NCBI GenBank assembly: GCA_028818225.1
Contig: JAPPOG010000041.1
Location: forward strand, 1 to 35,029
Source: Gammaproteobacteria bacterium
Lineage (GTDB): Bacteria; Pseudomonadota; Gammaproteobacteria; Pseudomonadales; Pseudohongiellaceae
DNA: 35,029 bases
Direction of reading: 5' to 3'
This document shows, in pieces, positions 7,607 through 16,979 of this stretch. The notes under the pieces are model-generated. The model made no database searches. It was not told the origin of the DNA and saw nothing but the letters and a program-made list of their open reading frames with translations. The position numbers and the translations under genes are program-made. Within the stretch, counting starts at the first letter, position 1. Each line of letters opens with the position of its first letter.

Positions 7607-8416
7607 TTAATATGGCGCACCAGTAATGTTTACATCTGCGGGAGTGAACTGCTTGGCCGTGTCGTTAAATTGATACAAGCGGGTAATTAGCAATAACACG
7701 CCGGGCACATCGAGCAAGTCAAAATCATTAAAGATTAATTTTCGGCGTATGCGCTCTCTGGTTGTGAATAGATATCCATCAGCAGTGAAGTTTAAGAAAG
7801 TAAAATTTTCGTCTTCAATGCCCCAATTACTGGAGATAACTTCCTGGCCGATTCCACCATCGAGCCGGGAAAAAGGATAAAACCATCTGCCTCCAGTATA
7901 TCCCGCATCATAGGTGATGATATTGCCATCGGGGTAATACCAGGTTTCATCATAGCTTCGGAAATATTCTGTTGCTAATTCACCATTGGGCCAGAATATA
8001 GCTTGATCACCTTGCATCCAGTAATAAGCCATCACCTGACCATTTGGATAGTAAATGGTAGTGTCCTCTCCGGGTGCGCGAAAAAACATCTGGCCATTAG
8101 GAAAATACCAGGCATCATAATAAAGATCAGAAGAGACAGTATAACCATTGCTATAGGTGCTGTTGCCTCGGGTATATCCTGTCAGAATTACCGGCTGGCA
8201 GACCAGGCTATTCATTTCCATTAACTGGTACTCCATGTCTTCCAGTTCATATATATCATCCAGATTATGGGGCAGCATGGCGTTGAGCGTGACCATCTTG
8301 GCCATAAACTCTAAAGTGGCGCAGGCGCTACTTACATTGGCTGAACCGGTTAATGCAAATGTAGTTTGAGATATTCCAAGAAGCGCTAATAAAGCAAATT
8401 GGCGCAAGCTTTTCAT
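7607..8416 (-). CDS. Secreted YPNG-repeat (MORN_2/YwqK-like) protein
   Basis: A 269-residue exported protein with a signal peptide likely cleaved after Thr-Phe-Ala (residue 21). The middle is a tandem array of about 18-19 residue units with an aromatic-aromatic-P-N/D-G core: WYFPNG at 103, IYYPNG at 121, IFWPNG at 140, WYYPDG at 159, with degenerate copies near 87 (TYSNG) and 177 (RWFYP). This resembles the short MORN_2 repeats of YwqK-type proteins, which form beta-hairpin arrays, but is unusually rich in Tyr/Trp. Two cysteines (C32, C73) before the array may form a disulfide. A good ribosome site (GGAGG) precedes the ATG. It stands alone, facing the sigma operon. Its function is unknown; surface or ligand binding would be a guess. 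Confidence 0.65.
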   Translation of the reverse strand: MKSLRQFALLALLGISQTTFALTGSANVSSACATLEFMAKMVTLNAMLPHNLDDIYELEDMEYQLMEMNSLVCQPVILTGYTRGNSTYSNGYTVSSDLYYDAWYFPNGQMFFRAPGEDTTIYYPNGQVMAYYWMQGDQAIFWPNGELATEYFRSYDETWYYPDGNIITYDAGYTGGRWFYPFSRLDGGIGQEVISSNWGIEDENFTFLNFTADGYLFTTRERIRRKLIFNDFDLLDVPGVLLLITRLYQFNDTAKQFTPADVNITGAPY

Positions 8417-8686
8417 GATCCACCTCCGATCTGACGAGTCAGATTTCCTCGCATTGGGTTAATTTGCCTGTATTTTAGGGCGCGAAATGTGAACTGGGAC
8501 TTAATGGTGAGCAATTTCTACACACTTTTTGACCTGGAATTTGAGCTTGGTCTTAGCCCCGAATATTGGCTAAAATGTCGCTACTAAACGGGTTGGATCC
8601 ATTAAGAACAGAGAATGTATTTGGCTCAAACCAACAAATTTAAGGCTTGGGTAAGCCTGATTCAGACCCGGCTTAAGGAGATATAG

Positions 8687-9073
8687 ATGGACTGTCCAAA
8701 GTGCAATTCCGAAATGCAAGAACTTAAGATCGAAACCCTTCATGGACAGGTGCTCATTGATAAGTGCAATAGTTGTAAAGGTTTATGGTTCGATAATGGT
8801 GAGGCCGAGCAGTTAAAAGGCGACTGGATGGCAGATTTTGCGGACAGCGGTGATCCTGAAGTTGGCAAGACCTATAACACAGTAAGAGATATTAAGTGTC
8901 CTCGTTGTAACGGCCAAATGACAAAACTCAATGATCCCAAACAAAGCCATTTAGAATATGAGGCTTGTGAGGAACATGGCATGTTCATGGATGCCGGTGA
9001 ATTTACCGATTACAAGCATGAAACTCTTTTGGACATCTTCCGAGATGTAGTTGCCGGACTAAAACGCAGATAA
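8687..9073 (+). CDS. Double zinc-ribbon (TFIIB-like) protein
   Basis: A small cytoplasmic protein of 128 residues with two zinc ribbons: CPKC at 3-6 with CNSC at 27-30, and CPRC at 71-74 with C94-x2-H97. The first ribbon contains the KCNSCKGLWFDNGE signature of the zf-TFIIB family (PF13453-type), common in bacteria and of uncertain function; DNA, RNA or protein binding have all been suggested for such ribbons. An AAGGAG ribosome site precedes the ATG. It is a single gene, closed by a strong terminator that lies within the end of the convergent PHP gene. Confidence 0.75.
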   Translation: MDCPKCNSEMQELKIETLHGQVLIDKCNSCKGLWFDNGEAEQLKGDWMADFADSGDPEVGKTYNTVRDIKCPRCNGQMTKLNDPKQSHLEYEACEEHGMFMDAGEFTDYKHETLLDIFRDVVAGLKRR

Positions 9074-9088
9074 ATCGAAGAAGTTTAA

Positions 9089-9922
9089 TTAGAAATGCCA
9101 TCTGGGATGATTCCAGATGGCATTTTTAATGGCTGTGGCACTGGGCCGGGGATACTCGCCGATATCAGTCCAGTGGGCGTCTGCATTGTGAAAATCGGAT
9201 CCAACAGAAATTGATAAGCAGTTCCTCTCTGCAAGTCCTTCCAGCTTTTTCTGCATCACTGGGTCAATTCCTCCATAACTTGCTTCAATAGCGTCGCCCC
9301 CTGATTCGCTAAAGACTTCGATAAAAGATTCCAGTTTTCTCTTGCTGAATGAATATCTGCCGGGGTGAGCAAGAACTGCAAGTCCGGCTGCAGATCTAAT
9401 TGTTGTAATAGCTTTCGTCAGTGATTGCCACTGAAAAGGAACATAGGCTTTAGCTTTTTTGCCAAGAAATTTTTTAAAAGCAGATTGTTTGTTTTTTGCT
9501 TTGCCTGAATTCACCAGGAAATCGGCAGCATGGCTTCTCGTATATGCCGTGCAGGGAAGCTGATGGAGATATTCCATTAGTCCATCCGCGTCATGCTTGC
9601 GAAGCTGTTCAGCTATCAATTCCATGCGCTGTTTGCGAGCTATTTGCTGTTCTCTCAGCAAATTCTGTAGTTCAGGATTATTTATTTCTATACCCAATCC
9701 CACTAAATGCACTTCCCATGTTTCCCATTGGCAGGAGATTTCCACGCCGGGTATGAGCGTTACTCCATAATGTTCCACCAGAGGTATTTCTAATGCTGTA
9801 GTGCAATCGTGATCGGTTATGGCCAAATGGGTAACGCCGTTTTCTGCAGCCCGACTGAGCAGAAAATCCGGAGAATGGTTTCCGTCGGAGAAACTACTGT
9901 GACAATGTAAATCGGGGTTCAT
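9089..9922 (-). CDS. rnm: PHP-domain phosphoesterase, YciV/RNase AM-like
   Basis: A 277-residue PHP-family metal-dependent phosphoesterase. The N-terminal motif DLHCHSSFSDG (H6, H8, D13) and the TDHD motif near residue 37 give the first metal ligands; LAHPGRY near 185 and SVGSDFHNAD near 242 give the rest. Length and motif order match the YciV/RNase AM group, which hydrolyses 3',5'-nucleoside bisphosphates and acts 5'-to-3' on short RNAs and rRNA 5' ends. Activity on this copy is inferred. The gene is single and its last codons contain the terminator of the convergent zinc-ribbon gene. The ATG at 9922 begins exactly at the conserved PHP strand, so the start is secure although the ribosome site is weak. 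Confidence 0.85.
   Translation of the reverse strand: MNPDLHCHSSFSDGNHSPDFLLSRAAENGVTHLAITDHDCTTALEIPLVEHYGVTLIPGVEISCQWETWEVHLVGLGIEINNPELQNLLREQQIARKQRMELIAEQLRKHDADGLMEYLHQLPCTAYTRSHAADFLVNSGKAKNKQSAFKKFLGKKAKAYVPFQWQSLTKAITTIRSAAGLAVLAHPGRYSFSKRKLESFIEVFSESGGDAIEASYGGIDPVMQKKLEGLAERNCLSISVGSDFHNADAHWTDIGEYPRPSATAIKNAIWNHPRWHF
9093..9127 (+). terminator. Strong terminator of the zinc-ribbon gene
   Basis: A 13-bp perfect stem, AAATGCCATCTGG (9093-9105) with CCAGATGGCATTT (9113-9125), and a seven-base loop, running into TTTTT (9123-9127). It serves the plus-strand gene ending at 9073. It is unusual in that it lies inside the last codons of the minus-strand PHP gene. Confidence 0.85.
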
Positions 9923-10173
9923 TGGTCGGGATTAAAACTGTATGAATTTATTAATGAGAAACTGCTATCGGCAGTAACAGCACAAGCAGCGGCTAAATAT
10001 TTCAAGATGAATGCAATAATCCTTGATGATCAGAGGTCTTAATACAAAGCATTGCAAAATGGGTTTTGCTATCAGTGTCATAGTGGGTCCCGGAACGCTA
10101 TGCTATATTGGAAAACAGCGTACAGGGCGCTCTTGGGCTGCATTGTGCCATAGCGAAAGATAATGGTCATTTA
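9923..10173. other. Divergent intergenic region
   Basis: About 250 bases between the divergent PHP and DinB-like genes, presumably holding both promoters. I could not pick a convincing -35/-10 pair on either strand and see no repeat, operator or RNA gene. Confidence 0.4.
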
Positions 10174-10722
10174 ATGAAAGATTCAGGAGCAATAAATTCT
10201 GGCCCGATATCGGGGCAATCAATCAATCAACTGGTCGCAGGTTGTTGGCATTGCCTAAGGCAATGTGAGCAGCTATTGGAATTACTCAACCAGGATTCCT
10301 ATACAACTCATGCCGAAACGAATTCAACGATCGGTGCTCATGTCCGCCATATCCTCGAACGCTATCAATGTTTCTTCGCTGGAATACAAACCGGTGTTAT
10401 TGATTACGATGCGCGAAAAAGGGACAAGTCAATAGAATCCAATATTGAAGCGGCAAGTTTTGCGCTCACCTCATTGAGCCGGCGCATTAAATCGATGGAT
10501 CTGGCAAAGCTTCCTGGAACCACCATGCAGGTGCGTGAGTCTGTGCACCCTGAAAGTCCGCTGGCTGAAATTCCCAGCACCTTTGATCGCGAGTTAATGG
10601 GGCTAATCAGCCACTCTACACACCACCTAGCCATAATTGCGCTAATCGCTAAATCCCAGGGGTACCAGTTACCCGAGGATTTTGGAAAGGCGGCCTCCAC
10701 AATCGTCTTCGAACGACGCTAA
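10174..10722 (+). CDS. DinB-like four-helix protein
   Basis: A protein of 182 residues from the preferred ATG (an earlier TTG at 10108 lacks family-like sequence). It resembles the DinB/YfiT metal-binding fold: a helix early in the protein with GAHVRHILERY and a late helix with SHSTHHLAII supply the histidines that usually bind one divalent metal. DinB-superfamily proteins include thiol-dependent S-transferases and many proteins of unknown role; the substrate here cannot be told. It is a single gene about 120 bases upstream of iscR, but separated from it by the iscR promoter, so it need not be functionally linked to iron-sulfur assembly. Confidence 0.6.
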   Translation: MKDSGAINSGPISGQSINQLVAGCWHCLRQCEQLLELLNQDSYTTHAETNSTIGAHVRHILERYQCFFAGIQTGVIDYDARKRDKSIESNIEAASFALTSLSRRIKSMDLAKLPGTTMQVRESVHPESPLAEIPSTFDRELMGLISHSTHHLAIIALIAKSQGYQLPEDFGKAASTIVFERR

Positions 10723-10777
10723 CTCATTGAAGTAAATGAATAAACCTGACGAGGTCTGCAAATTGAGCCTTCTGCAA

Positions 10778-10802
10778 ATACTTGACTATTTTACTTAGGT
10801 AT
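10778..10802 (+). promoter_or_regulatory. IscR type 1 binding site
   Basis: A 25-base element beginning ATACTTGACT and ending ACTTAGGTAT. It matches the type 1 IscR consensus ATASYYGACTRWWWYAGTCRRSTAT at most positions and is imperfectly palindromic. It overlaps the -35 of the isc promoter and stops just short of the -10, the position expected for repression by [2Fe-2S]-IscR. Confidence 0.85.
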
Positions 10803-10810
10803 TTGATAAT
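10782..10810 (+). promoter_or_regulatory. isc operon promoter
   Basis: TTGACT (10782-10787) and GATAAT (10805-10810) are separated by 17 bases: a good sigma-70 promoter lying 36 bases before the iscR start codon. Confidence 0.8.
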
Positions 10811-10845
10811 TTCGAGCTGGAACCAAACTCGATACGGGCACAGTC

Positions 10846-11349
10846 ATGCGTCTAACTACTAAAGGCCGATATGCGGTGACAGCTATGCTGGACCTCGCAC
10901 TGCATAAGAACCAGGGGCCAGTCAGTCTAGCGGACATTTCTCAGCGGCAAGCCATTTCCTTGTCCTATTTAGAGCAATTGTTTTCCAAGTTAAGAAAGAG
11001 CTCCCTGGTTAGCAGTGTGCGAGGGCCGGGTGGTGGCTATGAGCTAGAGCGTCAATCACAATCCATTTATATCGCAGAAATTATCGATGCCGTGAATGAG
11101 TCCGTCGATACCACAAAGTGCAAAGGCTCTGGTGATTGCCAGGGTGGTGAAATTTGCTTAACTCATTACCTCTGGGAAGATCTAAGTGAGCAGATTCATA
11201 CGTTTCTAGAGGGTATTAGCCTTGCGGATTTAGTTGCTAAGAGTGAGGTTAAACGCATAGCAGAGAATCAGGATCGCAAACAACTCCTCATGACAGACAT
11301 GCAGGAGATTCAGGACCAAGAGTTTAGAGTACCGGCAAGCAGCCTATAA
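10846..11349 (+). CDS. iscR: Iron-sulfur cluster regulator IscR
   Basis: A 167-residue Rrf2-family transcription factor that senses cluster supply by binding a [2Fe-2S] cluster. The winged-helix DNA-binding domain fills residues 1-80. Ligands C92, C98, C104 and H107 are all present at the same numbering as the E. coli protein. Holo-IscR represses this operon through type 1 sites; one is visible just upstream, so autoregulation is well supported. First gene of the isc operon, 21 bases before iscS. Confidence 0.97.
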   Translation: MRLTTKGRYAVTAMLDLALHKNQGPVSLADISQRQAISLSYLEQLFSKLRKSSLVSSVRGPGGGYELERQSQSIYIAEIIDAVNESVDTTKCKGSGDCQGGEICLTHYLWEDLSEQIHTFLEGISLADLVAKSEVKRIAENQDRKQLLMTDMQEIQDQEFRVPASSL

Positions 11350-11370
11350 AGAATTAAGGCGGAGAAAAAA

Positions 11371-12585
11371 ATGCAATTTCCAATTTATCTAGATTATTCA
11401 TCCACAACTCCTGTTGACCCTCGCGTTTCGGAGAAAATGATGGAGTGTTTAACGCTCGAAGGTAACTACGGTAATCCTGCGAGTCGCTCTCATATGCTGG
11501 GTTGGAAAGCCGAAGAGGCAGTTGAAACCGCGCGTCGACAGGTTGCAGATTTAATTAACGCCGATCCTCGCGAGATTGTCTGGACATCTGGCGCTACTGA
11601 AGCGGATAACCTGGCGATTAAGGGAGTTGCACACTTCTATAGTAAGAAGGGTAAGCACATCATTACCTCAAAGATTGAACACAAGGCGGTGCTGGATAGT
11701 TGTCGTCAACTAGAGCGTGAAGGCTATGAAGTGACATATCTGGATCCAGATGAGAACGGGTTAATTTCTCCAGCTATAGTTGAGGCGGCTATCAGGGAAG
11801 ATACGATCCTGGTCTCTCTCATGCATGTGAACAACGAAATCGGCGTGGTAAACGATATCGAAGCGATTGGCAAGGTGACACGCGCAAAGAATGTGCTATT
11901 TCATGTTGATGCGGCCCAGAGCACCGGCAAACTCGATATCGATCTTGAAACCATGCAGGTGGATTTGATGTCCCTTACTGCGCATAAAACCTATGGACCA
12001 AAGGGTATTGGCGCGCTTTATGTGCGTCGAAAGCCTCGAGTGCGTATCGAACCTCAGATGCATGGCGGAGGACATGAACGTGGCATGCGCTCCGGAACCC
12101 TGGCGACTCATCAAATCGTCGGTATGGGCGAGGCTTATCGCCTTGCCAAGGAAGAAATGCATGAAGAGCGCGCGCGAATTCTCGCTTTGCGTGATCGTTT
12201 GCTTGATGGATTAAAAGATGTCGAAGAAGTTTATGTTAACGGAGATATCGAACATAGGATTGCAGGCAACTTGAATATTTCTTTCAACTTCGTTGAAGGC
12301 GAATCATTGATGATGGCGTTGCGTGATCTCGCTGTATCGTCTGGTTCGGCCTGTACATCGGCAAGTTTAGAGCCTTCATATGTGTTGAGAGCTTTGGGGT
12401 TGAATGATGAGTTGGCTCACAGTTCCTTGCGAATTACGGTAGGTCGATTCACTACCGAAGAAGAAATCGATTATGCAGTAGAAAAAATTCGCGAAGCTGT
12501 CGCAAAACTGCGTGAACTCTCTCCACTCTGGGATATGTATAAAGATGGAATCGACTTAGACCAGGTGCAATGGGCTGCACACTAA
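11371..12585 (+). CDS. iscS: Cysteine desulfurase IscS
   Basis: A PLP enzyme that takes sulfur from L-cysteine, leaving alanine, and passes the persulfide to IscU and to tRNA-thiolation and other pathways. At 404 residues it is the usual length. PLP lysine K206 lies in [11 protein letters not shown], and the persulfide cysteine C328 in [14 protein letters not shown], the long flexible loop of group I desulfurases. A GGCGGAG ribosome site precedes the ATG. It sits between iscR and iscU in the standard order. Confidence 0.97.
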   Translation: MQFPIYLDYSSTTPVDPRVSEKMMECLTLEGNYGNPASRSHMLGWKAEEAVETARRQVADLINADPREIVWTSGATEADNLAIKGVAHFYSKKGKHIITSKIEHKAVLDSCRQLEREGYEVTYLDPDENGLISPAIVEAAIREDTILVSLMHVNNEIGVVNDIEAIGKVTRAKNVLFHVDAAQSTGKLDIDLETMQVDLMSLTAHKTYGPKGIGALYVRRKPRVRIEPQMHGGGHERGMRSGTLATHQIVGMGEAYRLAKEEMHEERARILALRDRLLDGLKDVEEVYVNGDIEHRIAGNLNISFNFVEGESLMMALRDLAVSSGSACTSASLEPSYVLRALGLNDELAHSSLRITVGRFTTEEEIDYAVEKIREAVAKLRELSPLWDMYKDGIDLDQVQWAAH

Positions 12586-12610
12586 CAAACTAATTTATAG
12601 ATCGCTGCGA

Positions 12611-12622
12611 ACCCTTCGGGGT
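12611..12622 (+). other. UUCG tetraloop hairpin between iscS and iscU
   Basis: ACCC-TTCG-GGGT forms a four-pair C(UUCG)G hairpin, a particularly stable tetraloop, in the 50-base gap just ahead of the iscU ribosome site. It could affect processing or stability of the operon mRNA. This is structure seen in sequence; function is inferred. Confidence 0.5.
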
Positions 12623-12635
12623 AAATGAGGAAACA

Positions 12636-13028
12636 ATGGCCTATTCAGACAAAGTGTTAGATCACTACGAAAATCCAAGAAACGTTGGCAAGTTGGATGA
12701 CGAAGACAAGAATGTCGGTACAGGTATGGTGGGTGCACCAGCTTGTGGTGACGTCATGCGACTCCAGATCAAGGTCGATGATAAAGGTGTTATCGAAGAT
12801 GCTAAATTTAAAACCTATGGTTGCGGTTCAGCCATCGCATCCAGTTCTTTATTAACAGAATGGGTGAAGGGTCGCTCATTAGATGAAGCTACTGAAATAA
12901 AGAATAAAGACATTGCCGATGAGCTCGGCTTGCCACCAGTAAAAATTCATTGTTCAGTATTAGCTGAAGATGCCATTAAGGCGGCGATTGCAGACGTAAA
13001 ATCAAAACGGGGCGACAAGTCAGAGTAA
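12636..13028 (+). CDS. iscU: Iron-sulfur cluster scaffold IscU
   Basis: A 130-residue scaffold on which [2Fe-2S] clusters are built from IscS-derived sulfur. All active-site residues are present: C37, D39, C63, H105 and C106, and the LPPVK motif (99-103) recognised by the chaperone HscA. A TGAGGAAAC ribosome site precedes the ATG. It lies between iscS and iscA. Confidence 0.97.
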   Translation: MAYSDKVLDHYENPRNVGKLDDEDKNVGTGMVGAPACGDVMRLQIKVDDKGVIEDAKFKTYGCGSAIASSSLLTEWVKGRSLDEATEIKNKDIADELGLPPVKIHCSVLAEDAIKAAIADVKSKRGDKSE

Positions 13029-13046
13029 TTCAAGGTTTTTAATTCT

Positions 13047-13370
13047 ATGGCAATCTCCATTACAGAAAATGCAGCGAAACATGTCACGGAACAACTGGAA
13101 TCCCGCGGTCATGGACTGGGGATTCGAGTAGGAGTCACTACTACCGGTTGTTCTGGCATGGCCTATGTACTGGAGTTTGCCGATAAACTCGAGGTCGGTG
13201 ATCAGGTGTTTGAAGATCAGGGGGTAAAAATTATTGTTGACCCTAAAAGCCTTGTGTATATAGATGGCACCGAAATGGATTTCGTAAAACAGGGAGTTAA
13301 TGAAGGCTTCGAATTCAAAAACCCTAATGCCAAAGGCGAGTGTGGTTGTGGGGAGAGCTTTAGCGTTTAG
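13047..13370 (+). CDS. iscA: A-type iron-sulfur carrier IscA
   Basis: A 107-residue A-type carrier that receives clusters from IscU and helps deliver them, notably for [4Fe-4S] targets. The three conserved cysteines are C35 (in TTGCSGMAY), C99 and C101 (in GECGCGES), with the same numbering as E. coli IscA. 18 bases after iscU. Confidence 0.96.
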   Translation: MAISITENAAKHVTEQLESRGHGLGIRVGVTTTGCSGMAYVLEFADKLEVGDQVFEDQGVKIIVDPKSLVYIDGTEMDFVKQGVNEGFEFKNPNAKGECGCGESFSV

Positions 13371-13437
13371 GCTGCAAGTCCAGGCTGAAACTCGGCCGCG
13401 CGCTTCTTAGATAAAATTTAATCCAGCCCATCAAGTC

Positions 13438-13971
13438 GTGCAGCAACTCAACCAGAATTTCTTTTCTATCTTCGAGCTTCCGGAATCATTCGATCTAGAT
13501 CTTGAACGACTCACGTCAAAATATCGGGAATTACAGACTGAAGTGCATCCGGATAAATTTGCGGCTGCTGGAGAACAGGAAAAATTGCGTGCTGTGCAAA
13601 TGACGAGTTATTTAAATGAAGCTTTTACAACATTGAAGACGCCTCTCAAACGAGCGGCTTACATTTTGCAGTTGCATAATTTTGATACTGAATCAGTAAG
13701 CCAGAATGATCTCGGAATGGATTTATTGATAGAGCAGATGCAATTGAGAGAATCCCTGGATGAATTACCAAAAGACGATTCAGCACTGCCACAACTAGAA
13801 CAGCTGAAGAAAGACGTAACAAACAGATTGGCAGAAAAACGAACAGATTTTGCGCGCGAAGTAGAGCAAGGTGACCTAACCAGTGCTAAGAAAATATTCC
13901 ATGAACTGCAGTTTTTGGAAAAACTACTGACAGAAGTTGCATCTGGTGAAGAGCAAAGACTGGGATACTGA
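13438..13971 (+). CDS. hscB: J-domain co-chaperone HscB
   Basis: A 177-residue co-chaperone that brings IscU to HscA and stimulates its ATPase. The N-terminal J domain carries the HPD motif at 37-39 (VHPDKF), and the C-terminal helical bundle (about 85-170) is the IscU-binding part. The start is a GTG at 13438 with no strong ribosome site; the next residues (FFSIFELP) match the family N-terminus, so the start should be within a few residues. Immediately upstream of hscA. Confidence 0.93.
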   Translation: MQQLNQNFFSIFELPESFDLDLERLTSKYRELQTEVHPDKFAAAGEQEKLRAVQMTSYLNEAFTTLKTPLKRAAYILQLHNFDTESVSQNDLGMDLLIEQMQLRESLDELPKDDSALPQLEQLKKDVTNRLAEKRTDFAREVEQGDLTSAKKIFHELQFLEKLLTEVASGEEQRLGY

Positions 13972-13980
13972 ATCTGAACA

Positions 13981-15840
13981 ATGGCCTTACTGCAAATTTC
14001 AGAACCGGGCGGAAAACCCACGACCCCTGCACATCGAATAGCGGTGGGAATCGACCTTGGTACGACTAACTCCCTGGTATCCGCCAGTTGTGGTGCCGGT
14101 GTAGAAGTGTTACCGGATGCGTCCGGAAATTATTTACTGCCCTCGGTCGTTGCCTATGCGTCCGATACAGATCCGGTAGTAGGTTCTGTCGCCAGGGCTC
14201 AATCCACTAAAGATCCAAAGAACACCATCAGTTCAGTCAAACGGCTATTAGGCAGAGCGCTGTCTGAAGTTGAGCAAGCTCCGCAATTTAAGCAATATGA
14301 ATTTGATGCCGAGCGTGGCGATGGTGCCCCTGCCATTGTTACTGCCGCTGGAGTCAAAGACCCAATTCAGGTTTCCGCAGATATTCTTCAGACACTGGTT
14401 TACCAGGCAGAGCATAGTTTAAAAGCCAAATTGGAAGGCGCTGTAATTACGGTGCCGGCCTATTTCAACGACGCTCAGCGACAACAGACTAAAGATGCAG
14501 CCAAGCTGATTGGATTGAATGTATTGCGATTGTTAAATGAGCCAACCGCAGCAGCGGTTGCCTACGGTTTAGATTCTAAAGAACAAGGAACAGTAGTAGT
14601 TTTTGATCTGGGGGGCGGTACTTTCGATGTTTCTCTTCTCAGACTCCAAAGCGGTGTATTTGAAGTTCTGGCGACCGGCGGGGATACCGCGCTAGGTGGT
14701 GACGACTTTGATCATGCCATTGTAGACTGGATCAAACAGCAGGCTGGTTTCCAGGTTCTATCTTCAACAGACGAAGCAAAACTTCTTCATTATGCGACGT
14801 CCATGAAACACCAATTAAGCAATAGCGAAGAAGTGTCTATCGAGTTCAATGGTTGGTCTGGTAGTTTGTCGGCTAGTGACTTTCGGGATATCACTGAAGC
14901 GCTTGTTAAGCGAACCATATTGACTTGTCGTCGCGTATTACGCGATGCCCAGTTAGAAGTTGAAGCAATAGATAATATTGTCATGGTGGGTGGTTCTACC
15001 CGAATGCCGGTGGTTCGTCAGGCAGTAGAAAAGTTTTTTGGCAAAGCGCCACTAACAGACATCGATCCAGATAAAGTCGTCGCTATCGGCGCCGGAATTC
15101 AGGCAGATGTGCTTATTGGAAACAAGTCCGCGGATGATTTCCTGCTATTGGATGTTACTCCCCTATCGCTTGGTATTGAGACCATGGGTGAACTGGTGGA
15201 AAAGATTATTCCCCGTAACACCACCATTCCCGTGGCCAAAGCGCAGGAATTTACGACATTCAAAGATGGTCAAACGGCAATGGCCTTGCATGTTGTTCAG
15301 GGCGAAAGAGAATTGGTAAGTGATTGTCGCTCGCTTGCCCGCTTCGAGCTTAGGGATATTCCTCCCATGGTAGCGGGGGCAGCGAAAATCAGGGTTACCT
15401 TTCAGGTTGATGCCGATGGTCTCTTGAGTGTTATGGCCGAAGAACTCAGTACCGGGACAAAAGCTGAGATACAGGTTAAACCGAGTTATGGATTGAATGC
15501 GGATGCAATTGAAGAAATGCTGAAAGTTTCCCATGAAAATGCTAAAGCAGACATGGAAATAAGAGCGCTGCGTGAAGCTCAAATTGAAGCCAAACAATTA
15601 ATTGACGCAATCAATTCAGCCAGAGAAATCGATGGCGATTTGCTGGAAGCTTCTGAAGCGAGGCAGATTGATAACGCAATTGAACATTTAGCCAGTCTGA
15701 TTGCATCGGGAACCAGTGTTCAAATTCACGAGTCAACTGAAGAATTGAATCGAATCAGCAGCCTTTTCGCTGCGCGGCGGATGGATTTGCATATAGGCGA
15801 AGCCTTAAAAGGCGAATCAATCGATAAAGTGGAACAGTAA
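13981..15840 (+). CDS. hscA: Hsp70-type chaperone HscA
   Basis: A 619-residue specialised Hsp70 that binds the LPPVK loop of IscU and drives cluster release. The ATPase domain starts with [12 protein letters not shown] (about residues 22-33) and has [11 protein letters not shown] and [12 protein letters not shown]; the substrate-binding domain occupies the last ~230 residues. Nine bases after hscB; 22 bases before fdx. Confidence 0.96.
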   Translation: MALLQISEPGGKPTTPAHRIAVGIDLGTTNSLVSASCGAGVEVLPDASGNYLLPSVVAYASDTDPVVGSVARAQSTKDPKNTISSVKRLLGRALSEVEQAPQFKQYEFDAERGDGAPAIVTAAGVKDPIQVSADILQTLVYQAEHSLKAKLEGAVITVPAYFNDAQRQQTKDAAKLIGLNVLRLLNEPTAAAVAYGLDSKEQGTVVVFDLGGGTFDVSLLRLQSGVFEVLATGGDTALGGDDFDHAIVDWIKQQAGFQVLSSTDEAKLLHYATSMKHQLSNSEEVSIEFNGWSGSLSASDFRDITEALVKRTILTCRRVLRDAQLEVEAIDNIVMVGGSTRMPVVRQAVEKFFGKAPLTDIDPDKVVAIGAGIQADVLIGNKSADDFLLLDVTPLSLGIETMGELVEKIIPRNTTIPVAKAQEFTTFKDGQTAMALHVVQGERELVSDCRSLARFELRDIPPMVAGAAKIRVTFQVDADGLLSVMAEELSTGTKAEIQVKPSYGLNADAIEEMLKVSHENAKADMEIRALREAQIEAKQLIDAINSAREIDGDLLEASEARQIDNAIEHLASLIASGTSVQIHESTEELNRISSLFAARRMDLHIGEALKGESIDKVEQ

Positions 15841-15862
15841 ATAAGCAAGTAGTGAGAAGTCG

Positions 15863-16201
15863 ATGCCCAAACTTACATTTTTACCTCACGAAGTAATTTG
15901 CCCCGAAGGTGCAGAGATTGAAGCTGCTTCAGGCGAGTCTATATTAAATGCCGCCCTTGCGAACGGCATTAGTATAGAGCATGCCTGCGAAAAATCCTGC
16001 GCCTGCACTACTTGTCACGTTATCGTACGGGAAGGATTTTATTCCTTGGAGGAAGCCGAAGAAAATGAAGAAGACTACCTGGACAAGGCCTGGGGCCTCG
16101 AACCGGAATCCAGGTTAAGTTGTCAGGCAAAGATTGCCGACGAAGACCTGCTTATAGAAATACCTAAATACACTATCAACATGGTTTCCGAAGATCACTA
16201 G
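15863..16201 (+). CDS. fdx: [2Fe-2S] ferredoxin of the ISC system
   Basis: A 112-residue adrenodoxin-type ferredoxin that supplies electrons for cluster assembly on IscU. Cluster ligands C42, C48, C51 and C87 are in place, with an extra C46 as in other ISC ferredoxins. The acidic stretch [12 protein letters not shown] is the partner-binding helix. Located between hscA and iscX. Confidence 0.96.
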   Translation: MPKLTFLPHEVICPEGAEIEAASGESILNAALANGISIEHACEKSCACTTCHVIVREGFYSLEEAEENEEDYLDKAWGLEPESRLSCQAKIADEDLLIEIPKYTINMVSEDH

Positions 16202-16212
16202 GAGGACAGCCT

Positions 16213-16410
16213 ATGAAATGGACCGATGTCTACGATATAGCTATGGCGCTGGCTGACCAGTATCCCGACACAGATCCCCAGTATGTAAATTTTGTCGATC
16301 TGCATCGCTGGATTTGCGAACTCGAAGATTTCGATGATGATCCCAATCGCAGTGGTGAGAAGATTCTGGAAGCAGTTCAGGCCGCCTGGATCGAAGAAGC
16401 TGCTGAGTAG
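16213..16410 (+). CDS. iscX: ISC accessory protein IscX
   Basis: A 65-residue acidic protein (also called YfhJ) that binds IscS at the frataxin site and tunes the rate of cluster assembly. Length, the KWTDVYDIA start and the [11 protein letters not shown] segment are typical. A strong AGGAGG ribosome site precedes the ATG. Last gene of the isc operon; no clear terminator follows. Confidence 0.95.
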   Translation: MKWTDVYDIAMALADQYPDTDPQYVNFVDLHRWICELEDFDDDPNRSGEKILEAVQAAWIEEAAE

Positions 16411-16466
16411 CCCCCAGGTATTCATAAGCCACTGAAATACATGGCATTTTATAAGATCTTTAAACG

Positions 16467-16495
16467 TTCAAAAGCGCGGGATACTCACGTATAAT
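16467..16495 (+). promoter_or_regulatory. Probable ndk promoter
   Basis: A consensus -10, TATAAT (16490-16495), with a weak -35-like TTCAAA (16467-16472) 17 bases upstream. It lies 36 bases before the ndk start and would let ndk and later genes be transcribed independently of isc. Confidence 0.55.
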
Positions 16496-16531
16496 GCGCG
16501 CACTTTTTGAATACTGACTTTAGGAGTTAAG

Positions 16532-16954
16532 ATGGCGATCGAACGTACTCTTTCTATTATTAAGCCGGATGCCGTTGGCAAGAATGTCATTGGCGAGATT
16601 ATTAGCCGGTTTGAGAAAGCTGGGCTGAAAATCGTAGCAGCGAAAATGCTGCAATTGAATGACGAAACGGCCGGTGGATTTTATGCCGAACACCAGGGTA
16701 AGGGATTCTATGACGATCTTATCGAGTTTATGACTTCTGGACCGGTCGTGGTGCAAGTGCTGGAAGGAGAAAATGCGGTGGCCCTCAATCGTCAATTGAT
16801 GGGCGCAACCAATCCAGCGGAAGCGGAGCCTGGAACTATTCGGTCTGATTTCGCTAATTCCATCGACGCCAACGCTGTGCACGGCTCTGATTCAACGACT
16901 TCTGCAGCGCGAGAAGTTAGCTATTTCTTTAATGACGATGAAATCTGCTCCTGA
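16532..16954 (+). CDS. ndk: Nucleoside diphosphate kinase
   Basis: A 140-residue enzyme that balances nucleoside triphosphate pools by moving the terminal phosphate through a phosphohistidine. Catalytic H117 lies in NAVHGSDS; the [12 protein letters not shown] start is classical. A TAGGAG ribosome site precedes the ATG. It follows the isc operon with its own probable promoter and is 25 bases before rlmN. Confidence 0.97.
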   Translation: MAIERTLSIIKPDAVGKNVIGEIISRFEKAGLKIVAAKMLQLNDETAGGFYAEHQGKGFYDDLIEFMTSGPVVVQVLEGENAVALNRQLMGATNPAEAEPGTIRSDFANSIDANAVHGSDSTTSAAREVSYFFNDDEICS

Positions 16955-16979
16955 GATTTCTTAACAGGTTTAATTTCCC

